This document shows positions 1-12,224 of a stretch of DNA of 64,000 bases, in pieces. This stretch comes from Sphagnum compactum (taxonomy: Eukaryota; Bryophyta; Sphagnopsida; Sphagnales): positions 11,408,001-11,472,000 of the forward strand of contig OZ234494.1 in NCBI GenBank assembly GCA_965153455.1, written 5' to 3'. The notes under the pieces were generated by a model. That model had not been told where the DNA came from. It made no database searches and saw only the letters and a list, made by a program, of their open reading frames with translations. The translations under genes were made by a program, and so were the position numbers. How positions within the stretch are numbered: position 1 is the stretch's first letter; the number at the start of each line of letters is the position of its first letter.

Positions 1-424
1 CCAGAACTGGGGTTTCAGATTTTACAAAGAAACAGAACCAAACTGGAACCAAGATCCTGGTTTTTCAAGAACCAGAACTGGAACTGGATCTGGGATTCTT
101 GGGGGGGGGAAAATGAAAAAAAGGACTAGAACAAGAACAGGATCCAGGACTTTTGAAAAAGTAAAAATGAAAAAAAAGGACTAAAACTGGGGAATAACTG
201 GCAGTTAACTGCCAGTTTTGGTCCAGGTTAACCAGAACCAGACAGGAACCATGTCTGATTTTTAGAATCAGAACCAGAGGTTCTTCATAAAAGTCAAGAA
301 CCGCCCAACACTGGTACACATACCCAGTGACCATGCATACAAACTGCTGCTGGGAAAAATGCTTGTGCAAAAGCTTGAAATGAGGAGAGGATATGCAAAG
401 GGGAAAAGACAATCTCCAGAACAC
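1..424 (-). other. Intron 4 (partial) of the PAS histidine kinase gene, with AACTGG/ACCAG-rich repeats
   Basis: No coding exon is visible here. The first 300 bases are a degenerate low-complexity stretch built on the words CCAGAACTGG, GGAACC and AACTGG. By position this is the intron that follows exon 4 of the minus-strand kinase gene; the donor GT is at 424-423. The next exon, expected to carry the histidine kinase H-box, is outside the window. Confidence 0.5.
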
Positions 425-2359
425 CTGCAGCTGCAATGGCATGGCGAAGCTTTTTCTCAGTTACTTCATGCTTGGCTACTTCATCTTTCATTTGTGCAAG
501 CCTTTTCCGCAACATGGCCTGCAGCTCAATGTCATAGCCACACATCATATAATGACCGCAGAAATTGAACTGCAAAAGATTAAGTCTCAAAAGATGAAGT
601 AAGGGTGCCACAGACCACTTCAAATATTTATTGACTTTTGAGAATTTCCATACCTGCTCCGTCACATCAATTAGTGCAGTAGTCACTCCCAGAACACCAC
701 CTTCATTACCAAAAAGAGGCTCACAGGCGATAACTAATAACCTCACACCCACCCCATCATCGGCTTCCACTTCTACATTGAGCTCTCTCCGATTTGCAAT
801 CCCTGTACAAAGAACTTCTTTCTTCATTTCCATCATCTCCAGCGCACCCGGGATGACACCCACGAGATCCACATCCTTCAATCCCAAAATGTCCTGCACT
901 TGCCCAAATGCACACTGTCTTTTTCTTATTCATGGATCTAACTCCTTATTTGGGTACTAAGTCCCAAGGTCCAAAGTCAGGGACAAACTATTTTCTTTTC
1001 AAAACCCCTGGAATTCAATCAGAACTGCATGCATACCTGAGAACAAACACGCTCCAGAGGCTTGTGCACAAACCTGTCAAGTAAAGACATATTGACTTCT
1101 TAGCCCAAGTGTGCAAGTAAAAACCAGTAGATGGATAAGCTTCTAGGATACACACCCACTAGTCACCATCCAGAAGAAGCCCACAACATATCACCACCAT
1201 ACACAAGGAAACAAAAGTGGCAACAAAAAAATGCATACATTTCCCTAGCACTTGATAGACAAAGAAGAGACACGATACAGAGAGTTTGTGTGCAGAATTT
1301 GTACTTGATGTAGGTGTAACGAAGGTTAGCATCACAATGAGAGATGATGATTATGGGCACATCATTTGAGATCATCGACAGAAGTGACTCAATTCCACAC
1401 ATTCTTTCCAAGACAAGCTTGACATCTTCATAGCTGTTGTTGTTACCATGCTGTTCCCCTTGTTCTGAGGAGGCAGATGATGGCTTTAGATGTTCCCTGC
1501 CTGAAAAGACTTCCTGTTGTTGAGTATGAAGATCTTTTGTGAAGTCCCTCTTGAGGGAACAGATATGAACTTCATCATCATCATCTCTACTCACATGCGT
1601 CTTAAGACCAAAATTGTTGTTTGCTTCTTCATCCAAACATAGCTCTCTGGTTTTCCCTGCCAATTGGCATACTGTTTCTTTTTCATCCAACACCTTCCTC
1701 AGATGTTGAACCTGTTTCCGTAGCTGCTCATTCTCCACAACAAGCTCAACCATAGTTTTCTGCCAAGATTCAACTGATGCCACAATTTCTGAGGCACATT
1801 TGAGAGGCGGAATAATAACATCATTGCTTGAGGAGGGAGACACAGTAGTAGTACCAATGGCAACATTGTCGGGTCCTGAATGATCAGAAAGAGCTGTTGT
1901 GATCATCGCCTGCGGGGAGGAGGGTAGGAGGAACATAACTCCAGCTTCTTCAGCATCCTTGGAAAGAGATGGAATTACTGTAGGTCTCAAACCCAAAGAC
2001 TTGGTTGAAAAAAACTCCGAAACATTCAGGTTGAAAAAGTTAGGGTTTGATACAGTAGGGTTTCGAGGCACAGCAGCAGGAGGATTTGATATGGAAGAAG
2101 AAGATGATGATGATGATGAGGGAGATGGTGGAAGAGGACAAGTTTGTACAGGGTTTCCAGGTGCAGCAGGAGGGTTTGATAAATATGTGGAAGAAGAAGA
2201 AGATGATGATGACGAGAGAGATGGTGCAAGAGGAGTAGGTTGTAGGATTCCAGAGGAAGAAAGGAGAGGATGGCATTTGCGTACATGATTACAGCAGAAC
2301 TCTTCTTCTTCTTCTTCTTCTATCTGATTGAAGAAGACCACACCCGCATCCTCCATCAT
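425..2359 (-). CDS. PAS-domain hybrid histidine kinase, AHK5(CKI2)/PHK-like, N-terminal part only
   Basis: Minus-strand exons, read by eye: 2359-1305, 1073-1037 (37-nt microexon), 893-654 and 518-425; phases agree throughout. Exon 1 (about 351 codons) has an acidic start, Ser/Pro-rich low-complexity segments and a short coiled coil (VESWQKTMVELVVENEQLRK) around residues 210-240. A PAS domain begins near residue 320 (motif ANLRYTYI), continues through HKPLERVCSQDILG and ends with GVTTALIDVTEQ, a PAC-like end. Exon 4 encodes a charged helix (RKRLAQMKDEVAKHEVTEKK) that in AHK5/CKI2-type kinases directly precedes the histidine-containing H-box. Known for the family: PAS, histidine kinase, ATPase and receiver domains in cytokinin/ethylene-type phosphorelays; PHKs are described from mosses. 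The kinase and receiver parts are not in the window, so this naming is inference from the linker and PAS. Start chosen at the first of two Met codons before the acidic run. Confidence 0.65.
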
Positions 2360-3625
2360 CCTTCACGCTATTCCAGACCCGAAGAAAACAACAACAACAA
2401 CAAGCAGCTCTCTTGCATGCGATCGGTTGATGATCCTTTTTGGCCAACACTCATTCATGAAACTGAAGCAACAAGTGCAGCCTGCTGCCTTCTTCTTTGA
2501 TATACCTGAGCAACAAGCTCCCATCTCCTCCATAACTTCAAACCCTAATCACCACCACAACACAACACTGGACACCAAAGCATGTATGTGTATTGCACCA
2601 GTCTGCAGCATCAATAGTAGTTCTTCACAGTTCTTATCGTGGGTTTGCGCAATCCCTCAAGTTCAACAAGCATCCGGGCACATGCTTGTGAGTCTCAGTT
2701 TCTGATTTCTCTGATCTTGAGCTATTTTTAGGGTTCCGATCCGCTGCCGTCAGTTGAACAAAAACTTCGACCTGTTTTGGGTATCATTTTGTTCAGGAAA
2801 ATTTACATAAAAGCTGCTGCCATTTTTTGCACAAAATCTCAAAGAGCAGAGCAGCTGCTATGAAAAGCTTTCCAAAAAGGTTGTCCAGTTCACATCTTTT
2901 TCACACTTGTTCCTAATACACCTCTTCCCCCCCCAACTGGATCCAGCGGTTCTCGCACGGTACCCATTTGATAATATCGCGAGAGCTCATTCTTTCTCCA
3001 ACCACCTCTCCCAAACAAACCCAGGAAAGCTCACCCAGAGTCCCACGCAAGGCATCAAGACGTGGGTAGAAACCAAAAAACAACAACAACAACAACAACC
3101 AACGTGGGTACATCCGATGTTTTCTTCGAAAAAAATTCGAAGAAAATTTCTTTGAAGAAACTGAAGAACGGCAACTACCACAAGAAGAAGAAAGAAGAAG
3201 AAGAAGAAGCGCAAGAAGAGGAATTGAGAGAAAAAAAAGTTCTCGAGGACCCATGACATGCGCCAGCGAAGTCGGAGAGCGAGCGAGCTTGCGGGGGCCG
3301 CTGTCTGTCGTGGGGGCTCTTCTTTCTTTTACGTACCTTTGTTTCTTTTACGTTTCCCGACCGCAGTTTCCGGCTCGAGTCATACTTGGGAATTTGGTCT
3401 TTTTCCATTTTTCTTTTTTGTGGAAGGAAAAGCCCCTAGTGTGGGGTCGGTCCTATAGAATAAGGGACCTAGGAACAAGAGGTAGGTGGCCCTGCCCAGC
3501 CCTGTATTTTGAGACCCTTCACCAGTAGCGTTTATTTTTAATTAAGATATTTATTTATTCATTCATAATTTTCTAAATCAATTATTTTAGTTTGAGTAAA
3601 TTTTATATAAATTTTACTAAAATAT
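2360..3625. promoter_or_regulatory. Upstream region of the kinase gene with trinucleotide microsatellites
   Basis: No supported gene. It holds (CAA)n at about 2388-2402 and 3077-3099 and a (GAA)n-rich stretch at 3183-3212. A GC- and CpG-richer block spans 3240-3530, contrasting with the AT-rich DNA to its right. This is the likely promoter and 5' UTR of the minus-strand kinase. Short open frames on both strands are products of the simple repeats. No TATA box could be assigned with confidence. Confidence 0.4.
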
Positions 3626-3702
3626 GAAGAGGGATCTTACCCCTATAAGTAGGCATAATTGACCCCTCACTTTTAAGGAGTAGGTGTAAGATCCCTCTTC
3701 TT
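3626..3702. repeat. Imperfect inverted repeat, AGAGGGATCTTAC ... GTAAGATCCCTCT
   Basis: The left arm (GAAGAGGGATCTTACCCCT) and right arm (GGTGTAAGATCCCTCTTC) are nearly complementary and would fold into a hairpin with a short spacer. The arm sequence and the nearby word AAGGTGCCTTCCAAA (about 3737) recur together at 36104-36150 (GAGGAGGGATCTTATGCC ... AAGGTGCCCTCCAAA). This is therefore a dispersed MITE-like or other short repeat family, not a local structure only. Confidence 0.5.
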
Positions 3703-3789
3703 TGCTAAGTAAGAGAGATATTTGTGAATATAATAAGGTGCCTTCCAAACACCCGAAGTAATTTCTCCAATTGGATTTTGCGCTGGGTA

Positions 3790-4160
3790 ACACCTAAGTA
3801 CTAGGGTGTTAAGGTTTAGGGCCCTTGCAAGGGCCATAATACATTCAGTTTAGGGCCTTTGCAAGGCAATAAGTACGCAAGTGCTGGTCCAATTATTACA
3901 TAATGTAAAGGGCGTCGTGGTCGTCAGGCGTCGTCTGGCGTGGTCGTCTGGCGTGGTCGTCAGGCATGGTCGTGATGAAATGAAGCGTTTTTTCATTCAT
4001 CATCTGACCCGTCCATCCCCCGGCAACGTCGTGGTCGTGAAGCTTCGGGATGAAATGAAGCTTTCCATGCAGACGTCGGGATGAAATGAAACTTTCCATC
4101 CGTCCGTCCGTCCGTCATCCATCCCGTCATCCGTCCCGTCATCCATCCAAACAGAACAAA
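3790..4160. repeat. Palindrome and GC-rich simple repeats (GGCGTGGTCGTC / CCGTCCGT)
   Basis: A perfect palindrome GGCCCTTGCAAGGGCC lies at about 3820-3835, with a partial second copy near 3855. From 3908 to 3972 the word GGCGTGGTCGTC(T/A) is repeated about five times. The motif GGGATGAAATGAA then occurs twice (4048 and 4079), followed by CCGT/CATC simple repeats to 4147. The block is GC-rich and CpG-rich inside AT-rich surroundings. No gene is supported. Confidence 0.6.
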
Positions 4161-4199
4161 TATATATTTTTAAAAGGGAGAAAACTAGAAAAAAAATAA

Positions 4200-4840
4200 A
4201 AACAGAAAAACACTTTAACAATTAGAAACTTTTTGTAAACACTTAAACATGAAACAAAAAAGGGAAATACAGTAAAATAATCTTAAAAGAAAATTAAAAA
4301 ATAGATGACAAAAAATAAGAAACAAAACAGAGAGCAAAAGAAAGAGAAAAAAAACCATACTTGAAAAAAAAAATGAGGTTTGTCTTCTTTTTCCAAACTT
4401 CAAACCTGCATCTAATCAAACAAAAAATTATTTTTATTATAAAACATATTAGAAAAACTAGAATATTTTTTGGAAAAGAAAATAGAAACTAAATAAATAA
4501 ATAAACGCATAAATTTTAAAAAAAGAGAAGATAGACAAAATAAGAATAGAAAAAATTAAAACATGAAACAAACATAAACAAAAAAGTAAAACACAAAAAC
4601 TATAAAAAAAGGAATGGAAACAAATGAAACAAGGAAAGGGAAATACAGTAAAATCATTTTAAAGAAAAAAAATTACAAAAAAGAAGAAACCAAATAAAGA
4701 GTAGGAAATAAGAAAAAATAAAACTTATAATAATGAAGAAAAACCCTACTTGAAAAAGAATGAGGTGTGTCTTCTTTCTCCAAACTTCAAACTTGCATCC
4801 AAATAAACAAAAATACAAAAGTGAAAAAGAAACACTTTAT
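4200..4840. repeat. A-rich region containing a tandem duplication of about 380 bp
   Basis: GGGAAATACAGTAAAAT occurs near 4262 and again near 4638. The segment ACTTGAAAAA..ATGAGGT.TGTCTTCTTT..CCAAACTTCAAAC occurs at 4359 and again at 4748. Spacing is 376-389 bp, so the region is a decayed tandem duplication. It is strongly A-rich on the plus strand. No gene. Confidence 0.55.
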
Positions 4841-5430
4841 TTTTATTTTATAAAATAATAATAAAAACAGAAAACACATAAAAATAAAAAATAAAAAAGA
4901 TAAAAGTTTTAAAAAAAAACTAAAACATGAACCAAACATTGTTGAAATAACACACCTGTGCATTAGGCACGGGGTTCAAACTAGTGATAATGTATTTGTT
5001 AGATCAAGTTATACCATGGATGAAAATCATTTGAAAAGAATGAAGGGAAATGAATATTGTTTATTGCTAGCCAATTTCCATCAGTTGGAGAAATTTAACC
5101 CCCTAAACATTAGGGTGAACCAATTTTGGAGTTTGGGGGAAGTGAGCTTGTGGGCTAACAACTTAGGGTTTGCTTCCACTCGCCCATCTTTTAGTGCTAA
5201 CTCCCACTCAAGTAGTTGGGGTTTTTATGCAAAATGTTGAGAAATTGTACTCACTATTCTAACATATCTCTCACTATTTTAGTTGATCTTCCCCCGGCCC
5301 AATACTTGCTAGACCAACAAATGTCAATCGCCATACGTTAAAAACAAGTTGTAACAAGTGTCAAAATGGGTCTCACTTGTTATGGGTGCCGTTAACTCTC
5401 TACACCAACAATAGCCAGGTGTGGGTTCTT
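4841..5430. other. Non-coding, no supported gene
   Basis: The DNA is AT-rich. A 74-codon plus-strand open frame at 5016-5240 has no family resemblance that I can recognise. The surrounding sequence looks like old transposon-derived DNA, but I see no terminal repeats or domains. Confidence 0.4.
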
Positions 5431-5431
5431 T

Positions 5432-5690
5432 CAAAGTGGGTTGAGAAACATTGAGGTGAACATAGAAACCCTTTCGCCATAATTTGATCAAAATAATTGC
5501 GAGGAACATAGAAATCCTTTTGCCATAATTTGACCAAATTAATTGGGGTGAACACAAGAACACTTTTGCCATAATTTGACCAAATTAATTGGGGTGAACA
5601 CAAGAACCCTTTTGCCATAATTTGACCAAATTAATTGGGGTGAAAACAAGAACCCTTTTGCCATAATTTGACCAAAATAATTGTGATTCC
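5432..5690. repeat. 46-bp minisatellite, five to six copies
   Basis: The core TTTTGCCATAATTTGACCAA starts near 5519, 5565, 5611 and 5657, an exact 46-bp period, with a more diverged copy starting near 5472. Each unit continues with ATTAATTGGGGTGAACACAAGAACCC. The array makes overlapping minus-strand open frames with repeated peptides; these are shadows. There are no unique spacers, so it is not a CRISPR-like structure. Confidence 0.9.
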
Positions 5691-6059
5691 ATAATGGGTG
5701 ACCCCCAAGACATGGAAACATAAACCCTAAGCTTGAATACATCACAAAATTGAGGAAAAAATGAACATTGACGTGCACCCAAGAGAACAAAGACATGTAT
5801 GAAATCCGACATATTTGTCCACTCTATTTAGAAGCTTATTAGACTTATGCTAATTTTATTTTATTTTTTCTTAACTTTCTTGAAGTTTTGGGGAAGTGAG
5901 CTTGTGGGCTAGGCTTACAAAGAAATGATTTTCGAGTGTTGAGCAAAGAGCAAGTGTTTGAATAGGAGTGGGTTTTTAACAGTTCACCAACTATTTTGTT
6001 GTGAAACACATATGCATGCAAGCGTGTACTCATCTAATTTGTGAGAGAGTCAGGGCCCC

Positions 6060-6260
6060 CAAAAAAAGGACAAAAGTGGCCCAAATTTGAAATTCTTTTT
6101 GGTTATGAAATTGTAGCCCTCCTGCAATTTGAGGGTCATGGTTTGAACCCTCGGTGGTAACAAAAATTAGGGGAGCCTTGTGGGAGCATGTCTTCCCTAG
6201 CCTAAAAGCACCAAAGCTCTTTTGCTCAAATGGTGCAAGGTCTGCATGTGATCCGTGCAA
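6060..6260 (-). mobile_element. Possible tRNA-derived SINE head
   Basis: On the minus strand a B-box-like GGGTTCAAACC (about 6142-6132) is preceded by an A-box-like stretch TTTGAGCAAAAGAGCTTTGG (about 6229-6210). The A-B distance is somewhat longer than in a tRNA. There is no cloverleaf that I can draw and no obvious poly-A or T tail. This could be a decayed SINE or chance. Confidence 0.25.
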
Positions 6261-6269
6261 GGGACCTTC

Positions 6270-8400
6270 GTGAAAGGGTCCTTCTTCAATTGACTAGTGA
6301 ATCTTCCTTGAGTGGATGTGCTTTCAAACACAAAGAAAAAAAAACCTCGAAACACTTAGAACATTTTAGATGGTTATTCCATGGCCTTGAGTTCATTTCC
6401 ACAAGTTGGCAAAATGGCGCCGTCCTCAACATGCCACACCTAACCCTGCAGTTCGGTGCATGGTTAGGTGTTGTCCTCTGGCCGGCCTCCTATAGTTAAG
6501 TACTATGGAACGGCCCCCTATTCATCATTCCACCTAATGGAACCATGTGGGGTGAGCAAGCAGGCTGTTGGAGCAGGTGGGAATGTGTTCTCCCAGGGCC
6601 TATTCCAACGTGTAACCAATTTTCCACCATTGTTGTTTCATGTGTTATTGTAGTGCATTCCAAGTGGAACTGGCCAGAACCAGAAGTGGACCATTAGATG
6701 ACCCACTTGACCCTGACCCACTTGTCCCTCAAAACCTAAAACAGTACTGAAGAGTACACCAAAACCAGTTCTGTCCTAAGGAATATCCTCCTAAGAAACC
6801 GGGCATGTCATTCCCAGTTTGACCCTATTGCACCCAGATTCGCCTTGGCGCTCCCCATGTCCTCGCCTTCGTTCTTGCACCTTGCTAAACACCTACATTA
6901 CCTGCACATATCAAACCACGCATCAATGAGCTTCAACATTCAGACTCGTCTTGTAACTTAAGGCTAACCCCAACCTCTAGACATGTGGAACTAAACCCGC
7001 TACAGACTTCCCAAGTGGTCCAAGGCCTTGTTGCTTGGGATTACTATCTCATGTCTTTCGGCCTACCCACAAATTCGTTTAGCTCAAGACTTAAGCTCAA
7101 GACTTAGTGCACCGCGGACATCTCCCCAGCCTCCTTCCAACCATCGCTTGTTGACACTTATTTGGCTCATGAATGTTATCAAACTGGGGATTCAAACCCT
7201 GCCCAACACTTAGACTCGTAACCCAAGCCACTACGAGGGGCACCCCACGATGGTCCAAACTTGGGCCGCAACTAAACGAACCCTCTCACGTGAGGGTCTG
7301 CCTGGGAGAGCATGTCACTCTCCCTCATTTTAGAGATGTCAACATCCTCATTGAAGTTACTTGGGGATGATTGCTTTTGGGCATACCGTCACTTTTCCCT
7401 TTGACTCATAGTGGGATTAATTACTTCACGGTCAAAAGAGACCATTCACGTTGTGTCTTTATGTTCTCAACACAAGAACTATTATCGAATGTGTCTTTTC
7501 TTTTCACCCAGTGTGCTCACTTCTAGCGTCTTTTGCAAATTTCCCCCTTTCAACCATCACACCTTTCCTTGGAATCCACTTTGGGTCTAACTTAGATATT
7601 CTGATCACCACACCGAACGAAAGTTACAAATGCACCAACAGATAGTGTTGGATTGAACTTTACGATTCAAATCCCCATTACCCAAACAAAACATGATTCG
7701 TGAATTCATGCCCAGGAAGTCTGACTTCTCCACTTAAGGACGTGCCATTTTATTCGCATGCACCACCATCCTGATCTCACCTAATCGAACTTTGGAGTTT
7801 TTCAATACAACTTCAATTCCATGTCCATTTCCATTGGTTGCCACCTCCTTGCATTTCCTCGCCACTTCCCACGCCACAAACCTTAACCTTTTCATAATCA
7901 ACCACACTCACAAAAACCCTTGACCCTCTACTTCTGAAAATGGTTGTTTTTTTATTTTGTGGGCACTCTCCCCCACTTTAGAGGTTGATGTTCTCATCAA
8001 CAATTAAGCCATTTGCAAGTGGGTCTCTCTTTTCCTTTCTAGTTTTCTTCACCCCAAGTTTGTGACCATCTTCCTATTCAAACTTGTTCACCATCTAAGG
8101 TAGGTGATCTAGGTGAGCAAGTTTCATCACATTATTTCTTTATGATGGTAACCCTTGTACTTCACCAAATATTCCTTGCCTCTAAAGCTTGTTTGCCTTG
8201 CACAATGTATACCCTCGATTTCAGCCACCAACCTATGTTTGATGGCATCTACTTCGGTCACATTTTTTGTTTTTGGTCTAGCCTCTGTTCATCACAGAAA
8301 CAACTTCAGTTTTGAGACATGGAAAGTCATATGTGCCACAAAATTAGTTGTAATTATGTGGAACCTTGTTTAACCAAAGGCTAGGTAACCTAAAGTATAT
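6270..8400. other. Non-coding, probably retrotransposon-derived DNA
   Basis: No coding domains recognised. The phrase CACTCTCCC..CA.TTTAGAG.T followed by a CTCATC..CAA-like word occurs at about 7316 and 7966, and a related CACTCTCCCCCACTT occurs at 41819. This points to a dispersed repeat family. Open frames are short and without family resemblance. Confidence 0.35.
7140..7265 (-). mobile_element. Possible tRNA-derived SINE head
   Basis: The minus strand shows an A-box-like TCGTAGTGGCTTGGGT (about 7238-7223) and, roughly 25 bases further on, a good B-box GGGTTTGAATCCCC (7199-7186), a tRNA-like promoter arrangement. No full cloverleaf and no 3' tail were identified. Plausible as a SINE head; a tRNA gene itself is unlikely. 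Confidence 0.3.
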
Positions 8401-11400
8401 AATTAGCTTATCATAGCCTAGGTATGTAGGTAACCTACCTTACCCTATGTAAGTTATAGCTTAGCCTATATACAACTATAGACCGTTTGTTGGATAATAA
8501 TCATAACAACATGAGGTGGTCATGCATGTGACTAAAAGGGTTTAAAACAATTTACTTTAATGAAAAACCAGGAGAAAACATCCATGTATATGTTTTTTCA
8601 CACCGTTAGTTGCACAATAGTTATACAAACAACCATATTTATTGAAAATAATACGATTACAACTTTTTTAATTGCATGAAGATCCAATATAGTTGTATGA
8701 TAAGAAATTACATGGTAGTTGGAAGTTTATAAAGTTTTTATAGTAATGACATTAAAAAAAGGGCAACCATGTTTGAAATTTAAAAAAAGCAAATAAAAAA
8801 AAATAAGGATGCTAAAACTTGTAGTGCTTAATAGGTTCACTTGTAATTTCATACTAGGCAAGAAAGGAGGACAACCCAACTTCATGGATTTGTCCATACC
8901 AAGGTTTATACCAAGCTATTGATTACATACTAAATACTTGATTTAGTATAATAACTAGGTGCAATGAAATAACATTATAATTTGAATTTCATCAATTGTA
9001 ACATGCATGCATGTGTTGATTTGTGTATTTTTCCCAATTAGTTGATTTTTCATAAGTGGTGGGATTTTATTGAAAACAAAAATTTTACAATGAAAACACA
9101 TTTTTTTTCAAGTTTGTCCCAATTATTTTCCACAAAATAGTTTTAAAAATTGATCGATTATAATTGGTAATATAAGGGAGTGATTTGAAATTTGGAATTT
9201 TGCTATATTGATTTTGAACACCAAACTTCAACAAATAAGTCATTTCATTTTCAAGGTTTGTTTTTATTTGTTTCGCATTTTGGTATTCCATTTTTCATTT
9301 GTATGCTTCATTTATGAAAATTTTAGTGCATATTTAAATTTTGACCAATATAAATGCTAAAATTTACATATTTACTTGAAACTTAAAATTCTAAATTTTA
9401 TTGAAACGATAATGAACATGAGTATTGAATGAAGACAATTGGAAATTAGTAAAGTTATAACGTATGGATTTGTTTTTAAAAAAATTAAAGTGCAAAAAAA
9501 TGAAATGAAATAAATAAAAATCTGTGAACCAAATGAACCAATAAAATGAAAAATATTCAGAACATAAGAACCCATTCTTGAAAGGAAAACATTCCCCACT
9601 TTTGTAACAATTCAATTATGTTTCATAAAGTGCCTTCTTTTAACAATAAGAATTTTCTCCCAAGTTTATACTAATGTTAGTACTTTTTATTTTAAAAAAA
9701 CAATTCATTTTGATTTTTAGAAAGGGTTTCAATAATTATATTTAAAAGAAAAATCTTAGAAAACCAACTAGGGCATCATTTTTTAAAAAACAATTATTAA
9801 GTTGATTCTCAAATAATTGGCTTCTAATAAATTTATTAAAAATTGGTTATTTAGAAGGCAATTATCATGATAATTTGGTTTTCAATTTTTTTTCTTTCTA
9901 TTTAGAACTTATATAGTAATTTTTAAAATTAAAAATTGATGAAGATGCAATAACAACAATTTTTTTTTTCAATTTTGTGATGTACCTCAAATGGAAACCA
10001 TTCATAAATATATTTAGCCAAATTTGGAAATATTCCAAAATATGAAAATAGAAAATATTAAGCACCTTTCATGTTGGTGGCAATTATGGCAACTTTTTAT
10101 GATTGTTTAGTTTAGAAGGAATTTGTGTGATAGAATATTATTTTTTTTTAAATCATTAAATGGAAAAAAATTGTAATAAGAAATCAATGTTTCATCCATC
10201 TCAAATACAACTTCAAATTCTTGTAATATTTTTTTCTTCACTCATCCTTTGCCATAACAAAGCACACATTTAATGAGAGTTATTATTTTTTAAATTCAAT
10301 TAATGGTAAATTAACCTCAAATTTCTGAAATAAAAAAAATACTCCCTTAAAATGTGTGCCCTATTTTTTACTTTTCATTGAATGACCTTTCCAACCTTGC
10401 ATCTTGACCTTAGTAAACATAGGTTCATTGGATGACCTTTCCACCTTTGTATATTGGCCTTAATTAATATAAGGTACATTATACATTGGACCAATTTTGA
10501 AATAAGTATGTGATCTTGAAATTCAAACTTGGGTAAACATTTATATCCTTCCTAAATATCAATTTCTTGAAAAATATAAAAGGGAATTGAATTTCATTTG
10601 GGTTATTGTGTTGGGTTTCCATTCAATGTTGCCTAATTATTTATTTTCAATAGAACCTACATCCAAGGTTAAATTGTTAAAAAACAAGTATGGAAGCTTG
10701 GGGAAAGGGTCTAAACAAGTTTTGAATTATGTAAAAATTTTGGATAAGTTTCTTGTTGTTTTTCGGAAACATGACAATTGTCGAGTATAATAAATGAAAT
10801 TTATTATACTTGAAGGGTAGGTGATTCAAGTTATGATTTAAGTGTAAGGTTGTTGATTAAACAACATAATTAAAGAAAAACATAACATATGGAGTTTTGA
10901 TGTGTATCTGTGTAAGAAAAAAAAACTATAAAAGAAAATTGGGAGGAAATAAGGAATTTTTTTTTAAATAACAAGGAATTGAAAAACTTTGTACGGGCAA
11001 AAAGTGGAACAATAAACTCAAATGGAGCCAAAAGAGGGAATGGAAAAGTTAAATGGTAAAGAAGAAAACTCAAAGGTGCAAAAAGTTACAAGTAAAAAAT
11101 TGAAATATAAAAATAGTTTATTTTGTAAAAGGTAAGGTTAATGGTGGATTTTTTTTTAATTTTAAGTTAAAATTTTCATTTTAGGTCCAAATTTGGTTTT
11201 TGAAACCTAATAGGTCCAAATTCACTTTTGATTTCAAGTTTGGTTTAAAACTATAAGTTCTCATTGAGTTTGCAACATTTTGAACATGACCCTTTGGTTT
11301 CATCACCCTCAATTATAAAAGCTTTCAACATTGGTTTAAAGTTTAAATTAGTATTGTGGGGAGGTCAAATTTCGCACAGACTCCTATTTGTTATAAAGGT

Positions 11401-12220
11401 GATTCTTTAATTTCATAACTATTATTCTTAAATAATCAAAAAACTAATTTTGATATATAATTATCATTCAAAAACTTGGAAAGAAACCACAATTATTTGT
11501 TAATTCTTTCACAAAAATCATTAGTCCTTTGATGGTTAAAGCCCATGTCCCCCAAAAATGTGAAGCTGGATTGGGCTAGGATAAGCAAGTTGATAATTAC
11601 ACATTTAAAAACTCAAATTGTTATGGTGAGTTGATCATCATTTTTCTAATCACGGAGTCCAAAGAGAAGTTGTGCCCCATCTAGAGGCACACCCATAAGC
11701 ACTTAGATTGTGGCATTTGGTGGAAAGATGAAAAAGATGTGCCTCCCCAAAATAAAAGGGGGTGCATTTGCTAAAAAACATTTCAAACAAACACATGGCA
11801 ACCTTATGAATAACCACTTTGAGCCTTTTGAATGTATTGAACACATTTAATGAATAAGAAACCATGTTTGACCTTTCACCAAACTGGATGAAATCCAAAA
11901 AAAATTCATGTTTGATTTTGAAATGTTCATCATAAACCAATGACATAAACCAATGCAAAATAAATAAATCTATGGTCATGGCAAATATTGTGTATGTTTA
12001 AACCTCAATTTGTAAGTATGCTACCATATCAAGGTTATCGGTTAAGGTTTTAAGCTTGGAAGGAGGTCATGCTCTTGCAATGCAACAACAATTGTCTCCC
12101 TCTTCCCTAATCATTGTGTTTTATCATTATTATGCAAGCTTGTACTCATTGCTTGTTCATGTTTAGTAATTGTTTGTTGTCACCTTCCACAAAATATCAT
12201 CCATTTTTTAATATTATCAT
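8401..12220. other. AT-rich, CpG-poor intergenic DNA without supported genes
   Basis: Long A/T tracts and few CG dinucleotides. Short open frames (for example minus 9085-9291 and 11650-11979) lack recognisable motifs and are expected by chance in such composition. Nothing else is supported. Confidence 0.5.
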
Positions 12221-12224
12221 GTAG

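Noticed and set aside
1899-2288. 129-codon acidic plus-strand frame
   Set aside because: Antisense of the Ser/Pro-rich first exon of the PAS kinase; Asp/Glu runs come from repeat codons.
7140-7265. Intact tRNA gene
   Set aside because: A- and B-box-like words exist but no acceptor stem or full cloverleaf can be paired.
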